Assembly (NCBI GenBank): GCA_937968015.1
Contig: CALBSO010000012.1
Location: forward strand, 1 to 44,516
Length of the DNA: 44,516 nt
Reading direction: 5' to 3'
Origin: an uncultured Thermomicrobia bacterium
Lineage (GTDB): Bacteria > Chloroflexota > Chloroflexia > Thermomicrobiales > JALYUS01
A program made the translations under genes and the position numbers. Below are positions 1-8,599 of the stretch, piece after piece. Below the pieces are notes generated by a model. The model was not told the origin of the DNA, searched no databases, and was given only the letters and a program-made list of their open reading frames with translations. Numbering within the stretch: position 1 is the stretch's first letter; each line of letters begins with the position of its first letter.

Positions 1-77
1 ACCGCTATGGCCGAACGCCGTTCGGGATGATGCCGAATACCGTCCTTTTTGAGACGATCAGGGGCGGAGCGACAATT

Positions 78-518
78 TCAGGGGTTCACGAGCGCGAAGA
101 ATGCCGTCGGCGTGAGGTAGGCGATGCCCGCCCACTCATGCCGACCATCACCCGCCACAGGCGGGAAATGGCGCGTGTTCTCGCTCACCACATATGCGAC
201 CCCGGCCGCTACTGCAGCGGCCCAGACGTGATCGTCGCCGGGGTCCGCAGCGGGCCATGCCTCTGGGAACGGCGGCTTGGGATCAACGGCAGCGAAACTC
301 GCGATCAGCAGGGTCATCATCCGCTCCGACGCGCTGTACGGTCTGGTGCGGTAGTAGTCGGTGGTCAGGTTGCGCGCCAGTTCCTCCACGATCCACGGCG
401 ACCAGAAGGCCGTGAAGAGCCCCGCTGCTGCCGCCTGCTGCAGTTCGCGTCGGTTGGTCGGCCCGTAGAGGGCGCTGGCATCGAGGAGGGCCGTGGGCGG
501 CCCTAGTCCCGCTGCCAC
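78..518 (-). CDS. PIN-domain toxin (VapC-like ribonuclease)
   Basis: The 146-residue product has the PIN-domain layout: an N-terminal LLDASALY strand with an acidic residue at D13, a helix with WSPWIVEELARNL (E45/E46), and a C-terminal DPGDDHVWAAAVAAG block followed by YVVSENTRHF. Together these give the acidic triad or quartet that binds Mg2+ in PIN nucleases. The start is a GTG lying inside the last codons of the upstream antitoxin gene, a 16-base overlap that implies translational coupling. Known family role: sequence-specific RNA cleavage, held in check by the partner protein. That this pair is a working toxin-antitoxin module is inferred from architecture. A housekeeping PIN protein is less likely, given the coupled HTH partner. 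Confidence 0.8.
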   Translation of the reverse strand: MAAGLGPPTALLDASALYGPTNRRELQQAAAAGLFTAFWSPWIVEELARNLTTDYYRTRPYSASERMMTLLIASFAAVDPKPPFPEAWPAADPGDDHVWAAAVAAGVAYVVSENTRHFPPVAGDGRHEWAGIAYLTPTAFFALVNP

Positions 519-913
519 GGCATGCTCCCGGGCGAGGGGGCCATGTCATCGAGCGCGTCCGGTGGGATGGCGTCGCCGCCGATCCCCGCCGTCTCGTCGT
601 GGATGCGCTCGGAGGCCGCGAGTCGCCGGAAATCGCGGGTCGCCTTGAAGTCCATCACGCCCACGAGGGGCAGGCGCATCTGCTTGCCGGGGTCCTGCCG
701 GAAGGGGAGCTTCCCAGCACGGGCGAGCGCCTTCACAGTATTCACGCTCCTGATGCCGAGGAGCGCGGCCGCTTCGCCCGTGGTGAGCAGATGCTCGGGA
801 CCGACGAGGGCGCGGAGCTGCCCGAGCTTGGCCTTCACGGTGTCCAGATCGGCGCTGCGCGCCGCAGCGTCCGCCTCGTCAAGGGTGTGTTCGATCGCAG
901 CGAAGGAATCCAT
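503..913 (-). CDS. HTH (MerR/excisionase-like) antitoxin
   Basis: A 136-residue protein with an N-terminal helical stretch (residues 1-40, rich in Ala, Asp and Glu). A helix-turn-helix of the MerR/excisionase type follows around residues 43-75 (LTTGEAAALLGIRS, then KALARAGKLPF), and then an acidic, probably disordered tail. The tail is the likely toxin-binding part, as in many antitoxins. The start ATG has a strong Shine-Dalgarno (AAGGAGG, 8 bases upstream) and a near-consensus promoter at 935-963. Its 3' end overlaps the PIN toxin gene, so the pair is one transcript. DNA binding to the promoter for autoregulation is inferred; the direct repeat of AACTGTCA in the promoter is a plausible operator. 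Confidence 0.8.
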   Translation of the reverse strand: MDSFAAIEHTLDEADAAARSADLDTVKAKLGQLRALVGPEHLLTTGEAAALLGIRSVNTVKALARAGKLPFRQDPGKQMRLPLVGVMDFKATRDFRRLAASERIHDETAGIGGDAIPPDALDDMAPSPGSMPWQRD

Positions 914-934
914 CGTGTGTACCTCCTTCGGTGA

Positions 935-963
935 GGTATACGCGAAACTGTCACAACTGTCAA
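935..963 (-). promoter_or_regulatory. Promoter and probable operator of the toxin-antitoxin operon
   Basis: On the minus strand a perfect -35 TTGACA and a -10 TATACC are separated by 17 bases, 22 bases before the antitoxin start. The spacer and -35 contain a direct repeat (AACTGTCAC AACTGTCAA on the plus strand), spaced like a binding site for two HTH protomers. Confidence 0.75.
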
Positions 964-1050
964 TCGTTCGAGGCGTACGTCTTCCTCTCCCACGCCGACC
1001 GTTTTTGCGACGCCGAGAGCATATGTCATAATGGATAATCGGGAGGAACG

Positions 1051-1160
1051 ATGATTGACTTTGAGAATCTGGCGCGCATGATCGCGCAACGATACATCAG
1101 TGTCCAGAAGCATCCGACGCTTGACCTGTCCATCTACAACTACACGGATAAAGCGCAATA
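1051..1160 (+). pseudogene. 5' stub of a T4-type RNA ligase gene
   Basis: The first 37 codons (IDFENLARMIAQRYISVQKH, then PTLDLSIYNYTDKAQY) resemble the N-terminus of T4 Rnl1-like RNA ligases, where a KHP...L.IYNYT..AQY block precedes the catalytic lysine region. The start is supported by GGGAGGAACG just upstream and a possible promoter (TTGCGA, 16 bases, CATAAT) near 1000-1030. Homology stops exactly where a 40-bp terminal inverted repeat begins at 1161. The reading frame runs on to 1236 with element sequence only. The catalytic and C-terminal domains are not found on the other side of the element, so the gene is dead here. The identification rests on a short match remembered from the family. 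Confidence 0.5.
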
Positions 1161-1245
1161 TGGGTCGCCGGTATTACCGGAACGGAAAACCGGTCGAAGC
1201 CCTCATCGCGCGGTGGTGAGACCGCGTCACTTCTGATAACTCTCC

Positions 1246-1431
1246 TAGAGCCTGTTATGAACTTCCTGCATCTTCCCGTATCTTGTGGCCTGATGGCGGA
1301 ATCCAGCGGATTTCCGGTGTTCGACAACCGCACGATCGAGTGAAAATGGAGCCGGGAGCCACGAAATCGGGCCGATTGATGCAGAATTCGACCCATCTGA
1401 CGCCCTCAGACGAAGTTCATAACAGGCTCTA
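1246..1431. mobile_element. MITE / IS relic with 18-bp inverted ends and TA duplication
   Basis: An 18-bp perfect terminal inverted repeat, GAGCCTGTTATGAACTTC, lies at 1248-1265 and inverted at 1412-1429. It is flanked on both sides by TA, consistent with a 2-bp target duplication. The 182-bp core has no coding capacity. The end sequence resembles those of IS5-superfamily elements (IS427 type), which is recalled rather than searched. It sits nested inside the larger 1161-1826 element, so it inserted later. Confidence 0.65.
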
Positions 1432-1525
1432 ATCAGTAGCGCACATCGTGCTACACTACTGATAATGCGCTTCAAGTGGGCCACGAACGCAGCGGAACCG
1501 CTTCTGATAACAGGATCGTGGGGCG

Positions 1526-1729
1526 ATGACCGCACCGACAGGGATCCCGGCCGAGCTCTTCGCCGCCTATACACGGTGGCTCGAGCGACAACCCCTCGCC
1601 GCGAACACCCGCCGCACCTACCGTATCCAGGTCGCACAGTGATGTGCGCATTTCGCCACTCGGCTCGGCTTCGCGCACCTCACAGTCCTGGGGCGTTACC
1701 AGTTCGTCCTCCCCGAATCGGTGCACTGA
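1526..1729 (+). pseudogene. Tyrosine recombinase (integrase) N-terminal remnant
   Basis: Reading from the ATG at 1526, the product contains PAELFAAYTRWLERQPLAAN and TRRTYRIQVAQ, the N-terminal SAM-like core-binding domain of phage/XerC-type integrases. An in-frame TGA at 1640-1642 interrupts it. The frame then continues with CAHFATRLGFAHLTVLGRY to a second stop at 1727-1729. No catalytic R-H-R-Y domain follows, so the gene is a nonsense-mutated, truncated relic. Upstream, the motif CTTCTGATAAC occurs twice (near 1210 and 1502), with a variant at 1460. These may be remnants of recombinase binding sites. Confidence 0.55.
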
Positions 1730-2044
1730 GGCGACTATTGGCCGCTCCGCGATCCGGGGAGGGCCGAAGCCGAGGCTGCGGACGGGGCTTCAACCGGTTT
1801 TCCGTTCCGGTAATACCGGCGACCCATTCACTATGGGCCATCCGTCCCGTTGCTTGTCGCGCATCTCCGTTCCATAGTGAACGACGATTGCGACTGCCGG
1901 ATGCAGAACCGGGTACAGGAGAGCGAAGCCTCCTGCGGTGCGGTACAATTGCCGCGTATCCGTGCTGCGAGGCATCACCGCCTGCGACAGTCCCGAATCC
2001 GTTATCGCGACGATGTCATCTGTAGCGAGCATTTGGGGGATAGT

Positions 2045-3538
2045 ATGCTTGTATCGGTGCAGCGACTGCGACGGACGCGTGTGAGTGAGCGCATTGAGGA
2101 ACCGCGTTTCCCGTGGCTGATTATCGGCAGTGCGTTCGCGGTAATCGTCGCGATTGTCATCTTGAAGAATTCCGGCGCGAGCGACGTAGACACGGATTAT
2201 CTCTCGATGTCCATCTTGATCGCCGCGCTGGCACTGGCGAGCACACTCGATCGCCGCACTGGCCTGCTGGTCGCGATCCTCGCGGGAATCATCGCCGCGA
2301 TCGTCCCAGGAAGTACATCATTCAGATACACTCTTGCCTGGGACTCGCTCTTTCGCGTCTTTTTCCTCGTCACCATGAGCATAAGTTTCTATCGCGTGAT
2401 CGTTGCCCTACGTGACCGTGAAGACCATCTCCAGCGTCAACTCGAAAACGTGCAACGCTTGCAAGAAGAAGTGACGACGTTACATGCCCTCACGGCGCGC
2501 GCGCCGATTGACCGTGAGTCGGTGTATCAGAAAATCGCGCAGGCCGCACTGCGGTTAGGCGAGGGCACGCGCAGCCGTCTCATCCTGCACGATCAGCTAA
2601 GGGGCGATTGGCGCCTCGTTTCGCAATGGCCACCGGCGATCAATGGCGGCGTCGGGCACGAAGTTGCGCTCGCCCCGATCATACCGGGAGCGAGCCCGTA
2701 TCTCATCTCGCCTGGTGACAATGGACGCGAAACGATCACCGTTCCGTTTTCGGCCGGGGATCATGTGACGGGCGCGCTCCAAATCGTCCGTGAAGGGAAG
2801 ACGCGGGACAGCCGCGCGTATGCGCAGATGCTTGCCATTTATGCGCGTGATGCGACCTTGACGCTGGAGCACATCGCCCTACAACGGCAACTCGAGCACT
2901 TTGCCGTCATGGGCGAGCGAGGACGGATCGCGCGGGATTTGCACGATGGATTGGTGCAATCACTGGCCGGGATCGCCTTCCATCTGGAATATTACCGCGA
3001 CGCGCTCGGCCCGGAAGCGGCCACTTTGCGCGGGGGATTCGAGAGCATGGCGAACGAGGTAAAAGCGGCACTCCACGAAGCGCGCGCGATGATTCACGAA
3101 CTGCGCAGCGAACCAAGACCGGAGAATCTTTGCGCGGCATTGAACGATCTCGTGGGCCAAGTGACCGCGAAAACCGATCTCCCAGTCATTGCCGAGATTC
3201 CCGATGATGTACCGCCGATCACTCGGAAGCAGGCGAGCGCCGTCCTCCGGATCGCGCAGGAGGCATTGCAAAACATCGTCAAGCACGCCGCTGCGGATCA
3301 GGCCTGGCTCCGGCTGATTGTCGCGCCCGATCACGTCGTCTTACGGATCGCCGACAATGGACGTGGCTTCATGTACCCGGCGGACGCACTCACTGAGCAT
3401 TCCGCCCATTTCGGGCTGATCGGAATGCGTGAACGCGCTGCCATGCATGGAGGAAATCTGACGATTGAGAGCCAACCGGGGAGTGGGACTACCGTCTGCC
3501 TCATCTTTCCCATGACGGAAAGCGAGCGCGTTGCATGA
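2045..3538 (+). CDS. Sensor histidine kinase, NarL/HisKA_3 family
   Basis: A 497-residue membrane sensor kinase. Four closely packed hydrophobic segments in the first ~125 residues (beginning FPWLIIGSAFAVIVAIVIL) look like a KdpD/DUF4118-type membrane domain. A short coiled coil and a GAF-like region follow to about residue 285. The HisKA_3 dimerisation motif RIARDLHDGLVQ carries the phosphoacceptor His300, and the HATPase_c domain has the N box (EALQNIVKHA), ADNGRGF and FGLIGMRERA. The reading frame is open further upstream, but the ATG at 2045, preceded by GGGGGAT, is preferred because the upstream part has no domain character. The stop overlaps the response-regulator start (ATGA), so the two are coupled. 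The stimulus is unknown. Confidence 0.92.
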   Translation: MLVSVQRLRRTRVSERIEEPRFPWLIIGSAFAVIVAIVILKNSGASDVDTDYLSMSILIAALALASTLDRRTGLLVAILAGIIAAIVPGSTSFRYTLAWDSLFRVFFLVTMSISFYRVIVALRDREDHLQRQLENVQRLQEEVTTLHALTARAPIDRESVYQKIAQAALRLGEGTRSRLILHDQLRGDWRLVSQWPPAINGGVGHEVALAPIIPGASPYLISPGDNGRETITVPFSAGDHVTGALQIVREGKTRDSRAYAQMLAIYARDATLTLEHIALQRQLEHFAVMGERGRIARDLHDGLVQSLAGIAFHLEYYRDALGPEAATLRGGFESMANEVKAALHEARAMIHELRSEPRPENLCAALNDLVGQVTAKTDLPVIAEIPDDVPPITRKQASAVLRIAQEALQNIVKHAAADQAWLRLIVAPDHVVLRIADNGRGFMYPADALTEHSAHFGLIGMRERAAMHGGNLTIESQPGSGTTVCLIFPMTESERVA

Positions 3539-4236
3539 CGATTCGCGTGCTGATCGCAGACGACCACCGCATTGTCCGCGAAGGGCTCCGGCTTGTCCTG
3601 AGCACCTACCCCGATATCGCCGTCATCGGTGAGGCGGTGGACGGACATGATGCACTGGCGCAGATTGTCACCCTCGTACCGGATGTTCTCCTCCTCGACA
3701 TCTTCATGCCGGTCCTCGATGGCATTGCGGTCGCCCGGCGTATGCAAGCGGAGTTCCCGCGTGTCCGGATCGTCGTCCTGACAATGGATAACGACACGAA
3801 TGATGTCCGGCGGCTGATTGACGCGGACATCGCCGGTTTCGTAATGAAGGACGCACCATCCAGCGACGTGGTGCGTGCCATCCGTGCCGCCGCCCGAGGC
3901 GAAGTAATCCTCGACGAAGCGGTGGCGCGCACACTCCTCACCGAGTATCAACGGGCACGGCGTGGTGCCACGGAACAGTCCACCTTCGACCTGACGGACC
4001 GCGAGCGACAGATCCTCTGTCGCTTGACAGTCGGCGAGAGCAACAAGGAGATCGCCCGGGCGCTGGGGCTGGCGGAGAAGACCGTCCGCAACCATCTGCA
4101 TAATGTCTTCGGGAAAATGGCGGTGGCGGACCGGACACAGGCGGCCATTCTTGCTCTCCGGTATGAGCTTTGCGCGGAGAATGCGTCGGGCATCGTTGCG
4201 CGGCATGGCGATACGCGGTTCGATCAGCCCGGATGA
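3535..4236 (+). CDS. Response regulator, NarL/FixJ family with LuxR HTH
   Basis: A 233-residue transcription regulator. The receiver domain (residues 1-120) has the acidic pair D9/D10, phosphoacceptor D55 in LLLDIFMP, switch T83 and conserved K105. The C-terminal LuxR/GerE HTH (about 150-212) reads LTDRERQILCRLTVGESNKE, then IARALGLAEKTVRNHLHNVF. It is encoded directly after its cognate kinase with a 4-base overlap. It is expected to be phosphorylated by the kinase and to bind promoter DNA as a dimer. The targets cannot be told from this window. Confidence 0.95.
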   Translation: MTIRVLIADDHRIVREGLRLVLSTYPDIAVIGEAVDGHDALAQIVTLVPDVLLLDIFMPVLDGIAVARRMQAEFPRVRIVVLTMDNDTNDVRRLIDADIAGFVMKDAPSSDVVRAIRAAARGEVILDEAVARTLLTEYQRARRGATEQSTFDLTDRERQILCRLTVGESNKEIARALGLAEKTVRNHLHNVFGKMAVADRTQAAILALRYELCAENASGIVARHGDTRFDQPG

Positions 4237-4301
4237 ATTCGCTGAGATGGCAAACGGTGCATGGACTCAACGCACCGCAGGCGAGCGAAGAGCGATGACG
4301 T

Positions 4302-4766
4302 GTGGCGACGGCAGGAGTAGACAGGGAGGTACATGATCGCGCAGCGGCGTCTGAGCGATTGTACGCGATCGGCCGTCTGAATCGGCGTCTGCTATTGCGC
4401 CGGGCGATCATGGGGACCAGTGGGATCGCTCTTGGCCCACTCCTAAGCGCATGCGATACACGGGACACGTCACCGGTTGACGGGGACGGGCGTACCTCAT
4501 CAGATCTGCGAGGGGACCAGGCTCAGCTCCCCGCGTTGCTGCCCGGACAGCACATCGATGTGCTGTCCAGCCTAGGAGTGCAAGCGCGATCTCTGGCAAC
4601 GATCGAATTACCCCTTATGGGGCTGCCGCGATGCGATGCAGTACCTCAAAGTCGCCCGGTCGTCCAAGCACTTCCCACTGCCCATTTGCTGCGAGGCGGT
4701 CGAGCAATGCAGCCTCCGTGCCATGACTTTGCGCACGATCGCCGAGGACATACTCAGCTCGATTGA
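4302..4766 (+). pseudogene. Possible remnant of a Tat-type lipoprotein gene
   Basis: The GTG-started frame encodes LNRRLLLRRAIMGTSGIALG then PLLSAC, which looks like a twin-arginine signal with a lipobox cysteine, as in ABC-transporter solute-binding lipoproteins. After the Cys (codon 51) there are only about 60 residues of low-complexity sequence before the frame runs antisense into the end of the DUF2079 gene at 4615. No binding-protein fold follows. I read it as the 5' stub of a lost gene, or possibly a short lipoprotein. It could also be a chance frame. Confidence 0.25.
4545..4568. repeat. Perfect 24-bp palindrome
   Basis: GGACAGCACATC is followed immediately by its exact reverse complement. 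It lies in the gap between two convergent genes (response regulator ending 4236, DUF2079 gene ending 4615). It could fold as a hairpin acting as a bidirectional terminator, although no T-run follows on either strand, or it could be a dimeric protein site. The same 12-base half recurs at 22544-22555 upstream of the large P-type ATPase. Confidence 0.7.
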
Positions 4767-6219
4767 TCAGTGCCGGATCGTAATAGCGATCGCCGGGGAA
4801 GAGATAGATGTACCGACGCATCGGCACACGCGCGGAGGCGAGGTTTGTGACGGAGAGTGGCGCATCGTTCGGGATGAGCGTAATCGCAGCATTCAATGCG
4901 GCGACACGATTCGCGATCCGCGCGTTATGCCGGTTGTGAATCGCCTGCCCGATGTGGTTGGGATTAATCGTCGCTTGTTGAATCGTGCTCAGGAGGAGCA
5001 ATATCCCGATGAGCGCCGATGGCACAACGCCTAACAATCTGTCCATTGGCAGTGCTCGCACCCGTGGGAGCATCCTGGCAAAGGGATGTGTGCCATTCGT
5101 GATGCTTGTGACTGCAAGAATAGTCGCGATAAAGAGCCCGGGGACGGCCAGCGAGGAGTACTGATGATAGATGTCACGCTGATACGCATAGTCTGGGCCG
5201 GAAAGGAGATTCAGGAGAATTGTCGGCGCGGCGATGACGAGAGCACGCGGTTGTAACAATGGCAGGAACGCCAGTGGATAAAGGAGACTGACGAGATACC
5301 GGCCCCGATCCGGCGTGAGGAGATTGTGAAACACAAACCACGGATGCGTCACCATTGTCCGCGCGATTTCGAGAGCATTGCCGCCGAGCCAATCGTAATT
5401 TTGCAGATAACCGTACTGCGTGCCGCCAGCGATTGCGGGGACGATAATGAAGATCGCGAGAACCCAATAGCCGAGGCCGAAGATGATGGGGAGCCAGCTA
5501 TAGACCCACCTTCGATGGGTCAGCACACCATGCAATCCGAGAGCGGCGATGACGAGAGCCGTGTCATTCCGGTTCGTGATCGCCAGTACGAGCATCACCC
5601 AGAACAGGATCGTGTAATTCCGCGTCATACACCAATACGCGAATAACAGGAAGGTTGTCGCGAAGAGCCGCGGAGAAATTTCGTACAGATTGACATTCTG
5701 GAGCGGAACATAACTGAGATATAGGAGCGCGAAGAGGAGCGCGGGCAGACGATGCCCCTTGAGGAGGTCCCGCCCAATGAGGTAGATCGGAATCGCACCA
5801 GCGGCGGCGGCGAGCGTTTGGAGTAGCAAGAGCGTCGTCATCGCCGGCCTGATGGCATAAAACGGCAACCAGATGAAGTGGAAGAGAATCAAGTCGTGAC
5901 CCAGTTCGGATTTGGTATACGCGAATCCAGACTGCTCCATGATGTGGCCATGCAAGGTGTTCCAGAGGGGTTGCTCGTAGATGACCGGGTCAAAACCGAA
6001 TCGGAGCGCATGCAATTGCCAGACTGAGACGGTGAGAATCACCGCCACATACAGCACGATCGCCCCGGCGAGAATATACGGAGCGCCGCGCTCGATCATC
6101 GCCGATACAGCTGTTGCGGTTCGGCGCTCGCGGTGGGGCATGCTTTCGGCGTGCTCACTCGGGGCACTGGTGATGAAAGAATCAGTCAAAATAGTCTCTT
6201 TCTGTTCAATATCCCCCAA
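4615..6219 (-). CDS. DUF2079 polytopic membrane protein
   Basis: A 534-residue protein with an N-terminal cytoplasmic stretch of about 45 residues and roughly ten hydrophobic segments (for example YILAGAIVLYVAVILTVSVW). The family hallmark after the first TM reads FGFDPVIYEQPLWNTLHG, with the HDLILF and ISPRLFATTFLLFAYW regions further on. A soluble tail from about residue 440 includes the NLASARVPMRRYIYLFPGD region. DUF2079 proteins are GT-C-like membrane proteins of unknown reaction, perhaps lipid-linked sugar transferases; this is family knowledge. It is transcribed divergently from the next membrane protein gene, with a 297-base gap that must hold both promoters. Confidence 0.85.
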   Translation of the reverse strand: MGDIEQKETILTDSFITSAPSEHAESMPHRERRTATAVSAMIERGAPYILAGAIVLYVAVILTVSVWQLHALRFGFDPVIYEQPLWNTLHGHIMEQSGFAYTKSELGHDLILFHFIWLPFYAIRPAMTTLLLLQTLAAAAGAIPIYLIGRDLLKGHRLPALLFALLYLSYVPLQNVNLYEISPRLFATTFLLFAYWCMTRNYTILFWVMLVLAITNRNDTALVIAALGLHGVLTHRRWVYSWLPIIFGLGYWVLAIFIIVPAIAGGTQYGYLQNYDWLGGNALEIARTMVTHPWFVFHNLLTPDRGRYLVSLLYPLAFLPLLQPRALVIAAPTILLNLLSGPDYAYQRDIYHQYSSLAVPGLFIATILAVTSITNGTHPFARMLPRVRALPMDRLLGVVPSALIGILLLLSTIQQATINPNHIGQAIHNRHNARIANRVAALNAAITLIPNDAPLSVTNLASARVPMRRYIYLFPGDRYYDPALINRAEYVLGDRAQSHGTEAALLDRLAANGQWEVLGRPGDFEVLHRIAAAP

Positions 6220-6516
6220 CGCTTCAGTCTATGTGCGTGGGCACAAGCGAGGTATGGGGCAAATGACCCATGGGTAATCGGTGCTGCCTATCAGACATTT
6301 GAGACGGTGGAAGTCGCATCTGCCGCGCAGAGTAGGGGATGCGGTGCGGGGGGTGTATCGGGAAGAGACTTCTATCCGTCCGTTGGATATGCGTGCAGGG
6401 CCTTCAGCGAACGGGGCTACTTGAAAAGGTGCCTTCGCCGTGGTCGACGTGTGATTATGACTATCGGCGCTCTGTGAGTATGTTGACGGGTGTTCCGAAA
6501 TAACGGAGGGTAAAGG

Positions 6517-8586
6517 ATGCGTCTGGCTGATTGCCGATCCCACGCGACCGTGCCGAAATGGGTCCGTCGTATCGGGGATCGTGTCTCTGCGGGTATCGCA
6601 TGGACGCGCAGTGCGCTCGGCTGGCCGATTGCACTGTTGCTCGTCCTCAGTTGCCTCATGGTACTCGGCGCGTATCAGATTGAGCGACCGTTCGCGACCA
6701 CAGTCGGCAACATCCATGCCGCGCCATTCGTCGGGAACTTCCACGCGCGCGAGATTGATCCCGAAGGGACGCCCTATCGCTGGACAGGTGCGACGTCGTT
6801 CCTGATTTTCAAAGGGGTCGGCGGCGGGCGCACCCGCGTTATCACGCTCAATCTCCGTACCGGCAGGGCCGTGAATGTGACGAAGCCAGTCATCGTCCTT
6901 GTCAATGGGATCGAAGTTGATCGTCTTGTCGTCGGGGCTGAGTGGCAAACGTTTCGGGTCACGGCGCGTGGGCCGGCAACTGCGGGGCACGGTCTCGCCA
7001 TCGAGTTGCGGACGCCGGCCGAGAAACTCTCCGAGAGTGACGCACGCATTGTCGGCGTGCAGGTCAACGAGGTTCGTGTCGAGACCGTTGGCAATGGTTG
7101 GACAATACCCGCGTGGGGGACATTGGGGCAAGTACTCCTTATCGTGACGGTGATCTACTTCATCGTCTTTCGGGCGCTTGGTGTTGCTATTCGAGCAGAG
7201 GGCCGCCGTCGGTCAATCGCGGCGGTCGGCGGGGCAATCGGTATGGCGATCTTGGCGTTGCTCTTCGTGGCAGAACGCCCATACATTGCGGCGTATACGA
7301 GCGCATTGCTTGTGCTGCTCCTGTGCGCCCTCACAGTACTCCTCGTGCCACGTCCGCTGAAATGGACTGCGGGGCGATTCGGTCTGGCGATGACGGAGGG
7401 TGAGGCCGTTGCGCTGTGCATGATCCTCGCGATCGGCATCTGCCTCAAGATGGGGGGGCTGTTTTATCAAGGGACAGTCGTCAGCGATCTCGCCTGGCAC
7501 AGCAAGTGGGAGCGGACTCTGCTGCGCGGCGATTTCGCGGCACTCTATTTCCCCTCAGAACTATCGTCCGGCCCGAGCGTTTGGGGCGCGGGCATCCTCA
7601 TCCCGAAGTCGCCCCTCTATTACCTGTTCATGGCACCGTTTACGCTTCTGCCCTTTGCGGTTGAGACGACGCTGAAGCTCATCGCGGGGTTGCTCGAGCT
7701 CACGGTGGTCTTCTTCATCTACGCTCTCTTGAAGCGTATTGGCCGGGGCACCGAAGGAGTCGTGGCAGCCCTACTCTATACCGTCACGCCGCTCTCATAT
7801 CTGATCCTGTCGTACGGTAGTTATCCGACGGTGTTCGCCTCATTCCTTACAACACTCGCCTTTACCCTCACCATCGCTTCGTGGGATCGGCTCGGTCGTC
7901 CGATATTGTTTGGAAGTTTTGTGCTCCTCTTGACGCTCAGCGTGCTCGCGTATCCTGTGATTGCCGTCTTCAATGTACTCGTGGTCACCACGGTTGGGTG
8001 TTGGTACTGGCGAGATGCCGAGACGCCCGAGGGGCGACGACACGCATTGTTGCTCCCGCTCGCTGCGATCATTGCCTCCGTCCTTGCCTTCGTCGTCTAC
8101 TATGTACAATACGTACGCGTCACGCTGCAATCCATTCACACGCTCACGGGCGATACCGCGAAGAACCGGGGATACCTCAATGGCGGACTCCTCGGCGCGC
8201 CGCGGCATATTGCCATCTGGTTCGCGAACAATATCCGCGTCGGGAACATGCTGATCCTGCTCGCGATCGCAATCGCCGGCGTCATCATCCTGCGCCGGGA
8301 CTCCATGCGCGCGGATACACGGCGGGCATGGCAACTCCTGCTCGTCTGGTTGCTCATTTTGCCCGTATTCACGCTCGTTGATGCATATATTGACATGGTC
8401 CTCAAACAGCTTTTCTACACGATGGTGCCCGTTGCGGTGTTCGGCAGCTTCACCCTCGTCTGGCTGTGGCGACGCGGGAGAGCAGGGCAGGTGCTCGCCG
8501 TCCTCTGTGGCATGGCCATCATCGCACAGGCGTGGGTGCTCTGGTTCCACCGCATCGCCTTTGGCGGTCACTCGGGGCCGACGTGA
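6517..8586 (+). CDS. Large multi-TM membrane protein, GT-C-like
   Basis: 689 residues. A first TM near residue 30-52 (WPIALLLVLSCLMVLGAYQI) precedes an extracytoplasmic beta-rich domain of ~150 residues (about 55-200). At least ten TM segments follow from about 205 to the end. A loop with SDLAWHSKWERTLLRGDFAA after the fourth or fifth TM is placed like the acidic catalytic loop of GT-C enzymes, but I cannot assign a substrate. The start is supported by GGAGGGTAAAGG just before the ATG. The next gene (UPF0104 type) begins 13 bases downstream, suggesting an operon building envelope glycans or lipids. The exact function is not recognised. Confidence 0.8.
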   Translation: MRLADCRSHATVPKWVRRIGDRVSAGIAWTRSALGWPIALLLVLSCLMVLGAYQIERPFATTVGNIHAAPFVGNFHAREIDPEGTPYRWTGATSFLIFKGVGGGRTRVITLNLRTGRAVNVTKPVIVLVNGIEVDRLVVGAEWQTFRVTARGPATAGHGLAIELRTPAEKLSESDARIVGVQVNEVRVETVGNGWTIPAWGTLGQVLLIVTVIYFIVFRALGVAIRAEGRRRSIAAVGGAIGMAILALLFVAERPYIAAYTSALLVLLLCALTVLLVPRPLKWTAGRFGLAMTEGEAVALCMILAIGICLKMGGLFYQGTVVSDLAWHSKWERTLLRGDFAALYFPSELSSGPSVWGAGILIPKSPLYYLFMAPFTLLPFAVETTLKLIAGLLELTVVFFIYALLKRIGRGTEGVVAALLYTVTPLSYLILSYGSYPTVFASFLTTLAFTLTIASWDRLGRPILFGSFVLLLTLSVLAYPVIAVFNVLVVTTVGCWYWRDAETPEGRRHALLLPLAAIIASVLAFVVYYVQYVRVTLQSIHTLTGDTAKNRGYLNGGLLGAPRHIAIWFANNIRVGNMLILLAIAIAGVIILRRDSMRADTRRAWQLLLVWLLILPVFTLVDAYIDMVLKQLFYTMVPVAVFGSFTLVWLWRRGRAGQVLAVLCGMAIIAQAWVLWFHRIAFGGHSGPT

Positions 8587-8599
8587 TGGCGATCGCGCT

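Larger units (their letters stand above)
1161..1826. mobile_element. 666-bp element with 40-bp terminal inverted repeats (defective)
   Basis: Positions 1161-1200 and 1787-1826 are inverted copies of a 40-bp sequence (starting TGGGTCGCCGGTATTACCGG) with one mismatch. The interior carries a 186-bp MITE (1246-1431) and a tyrosine-recombinase fragment (1526-1729), but no intact transposase. The left end truncates the RNA-ligase-like gene. I see no clear target-site duplication (flanks AATA and TTCA). The element is non-autonomous or decayed; its family is not recognised. Confidence 0.65.

Noticed and set aside
1827..1881. Inverted repeat TTCACTATGG / CCATAGTGAA
   Set aside because: Ten-base arms with a 35-base loop next to the element end; could be chance, and no function is suggested by position.
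1790..2032. Minus-strand 80-residue frame ending in the inverted repeat
   Set aside because: Some protein-like stretches (for example ALLYPVLHPAVAIVVHYG), but no ribosome site, no family, and it ends in the element's terminal repeat. It might be another gene stub; not enough to annotate.
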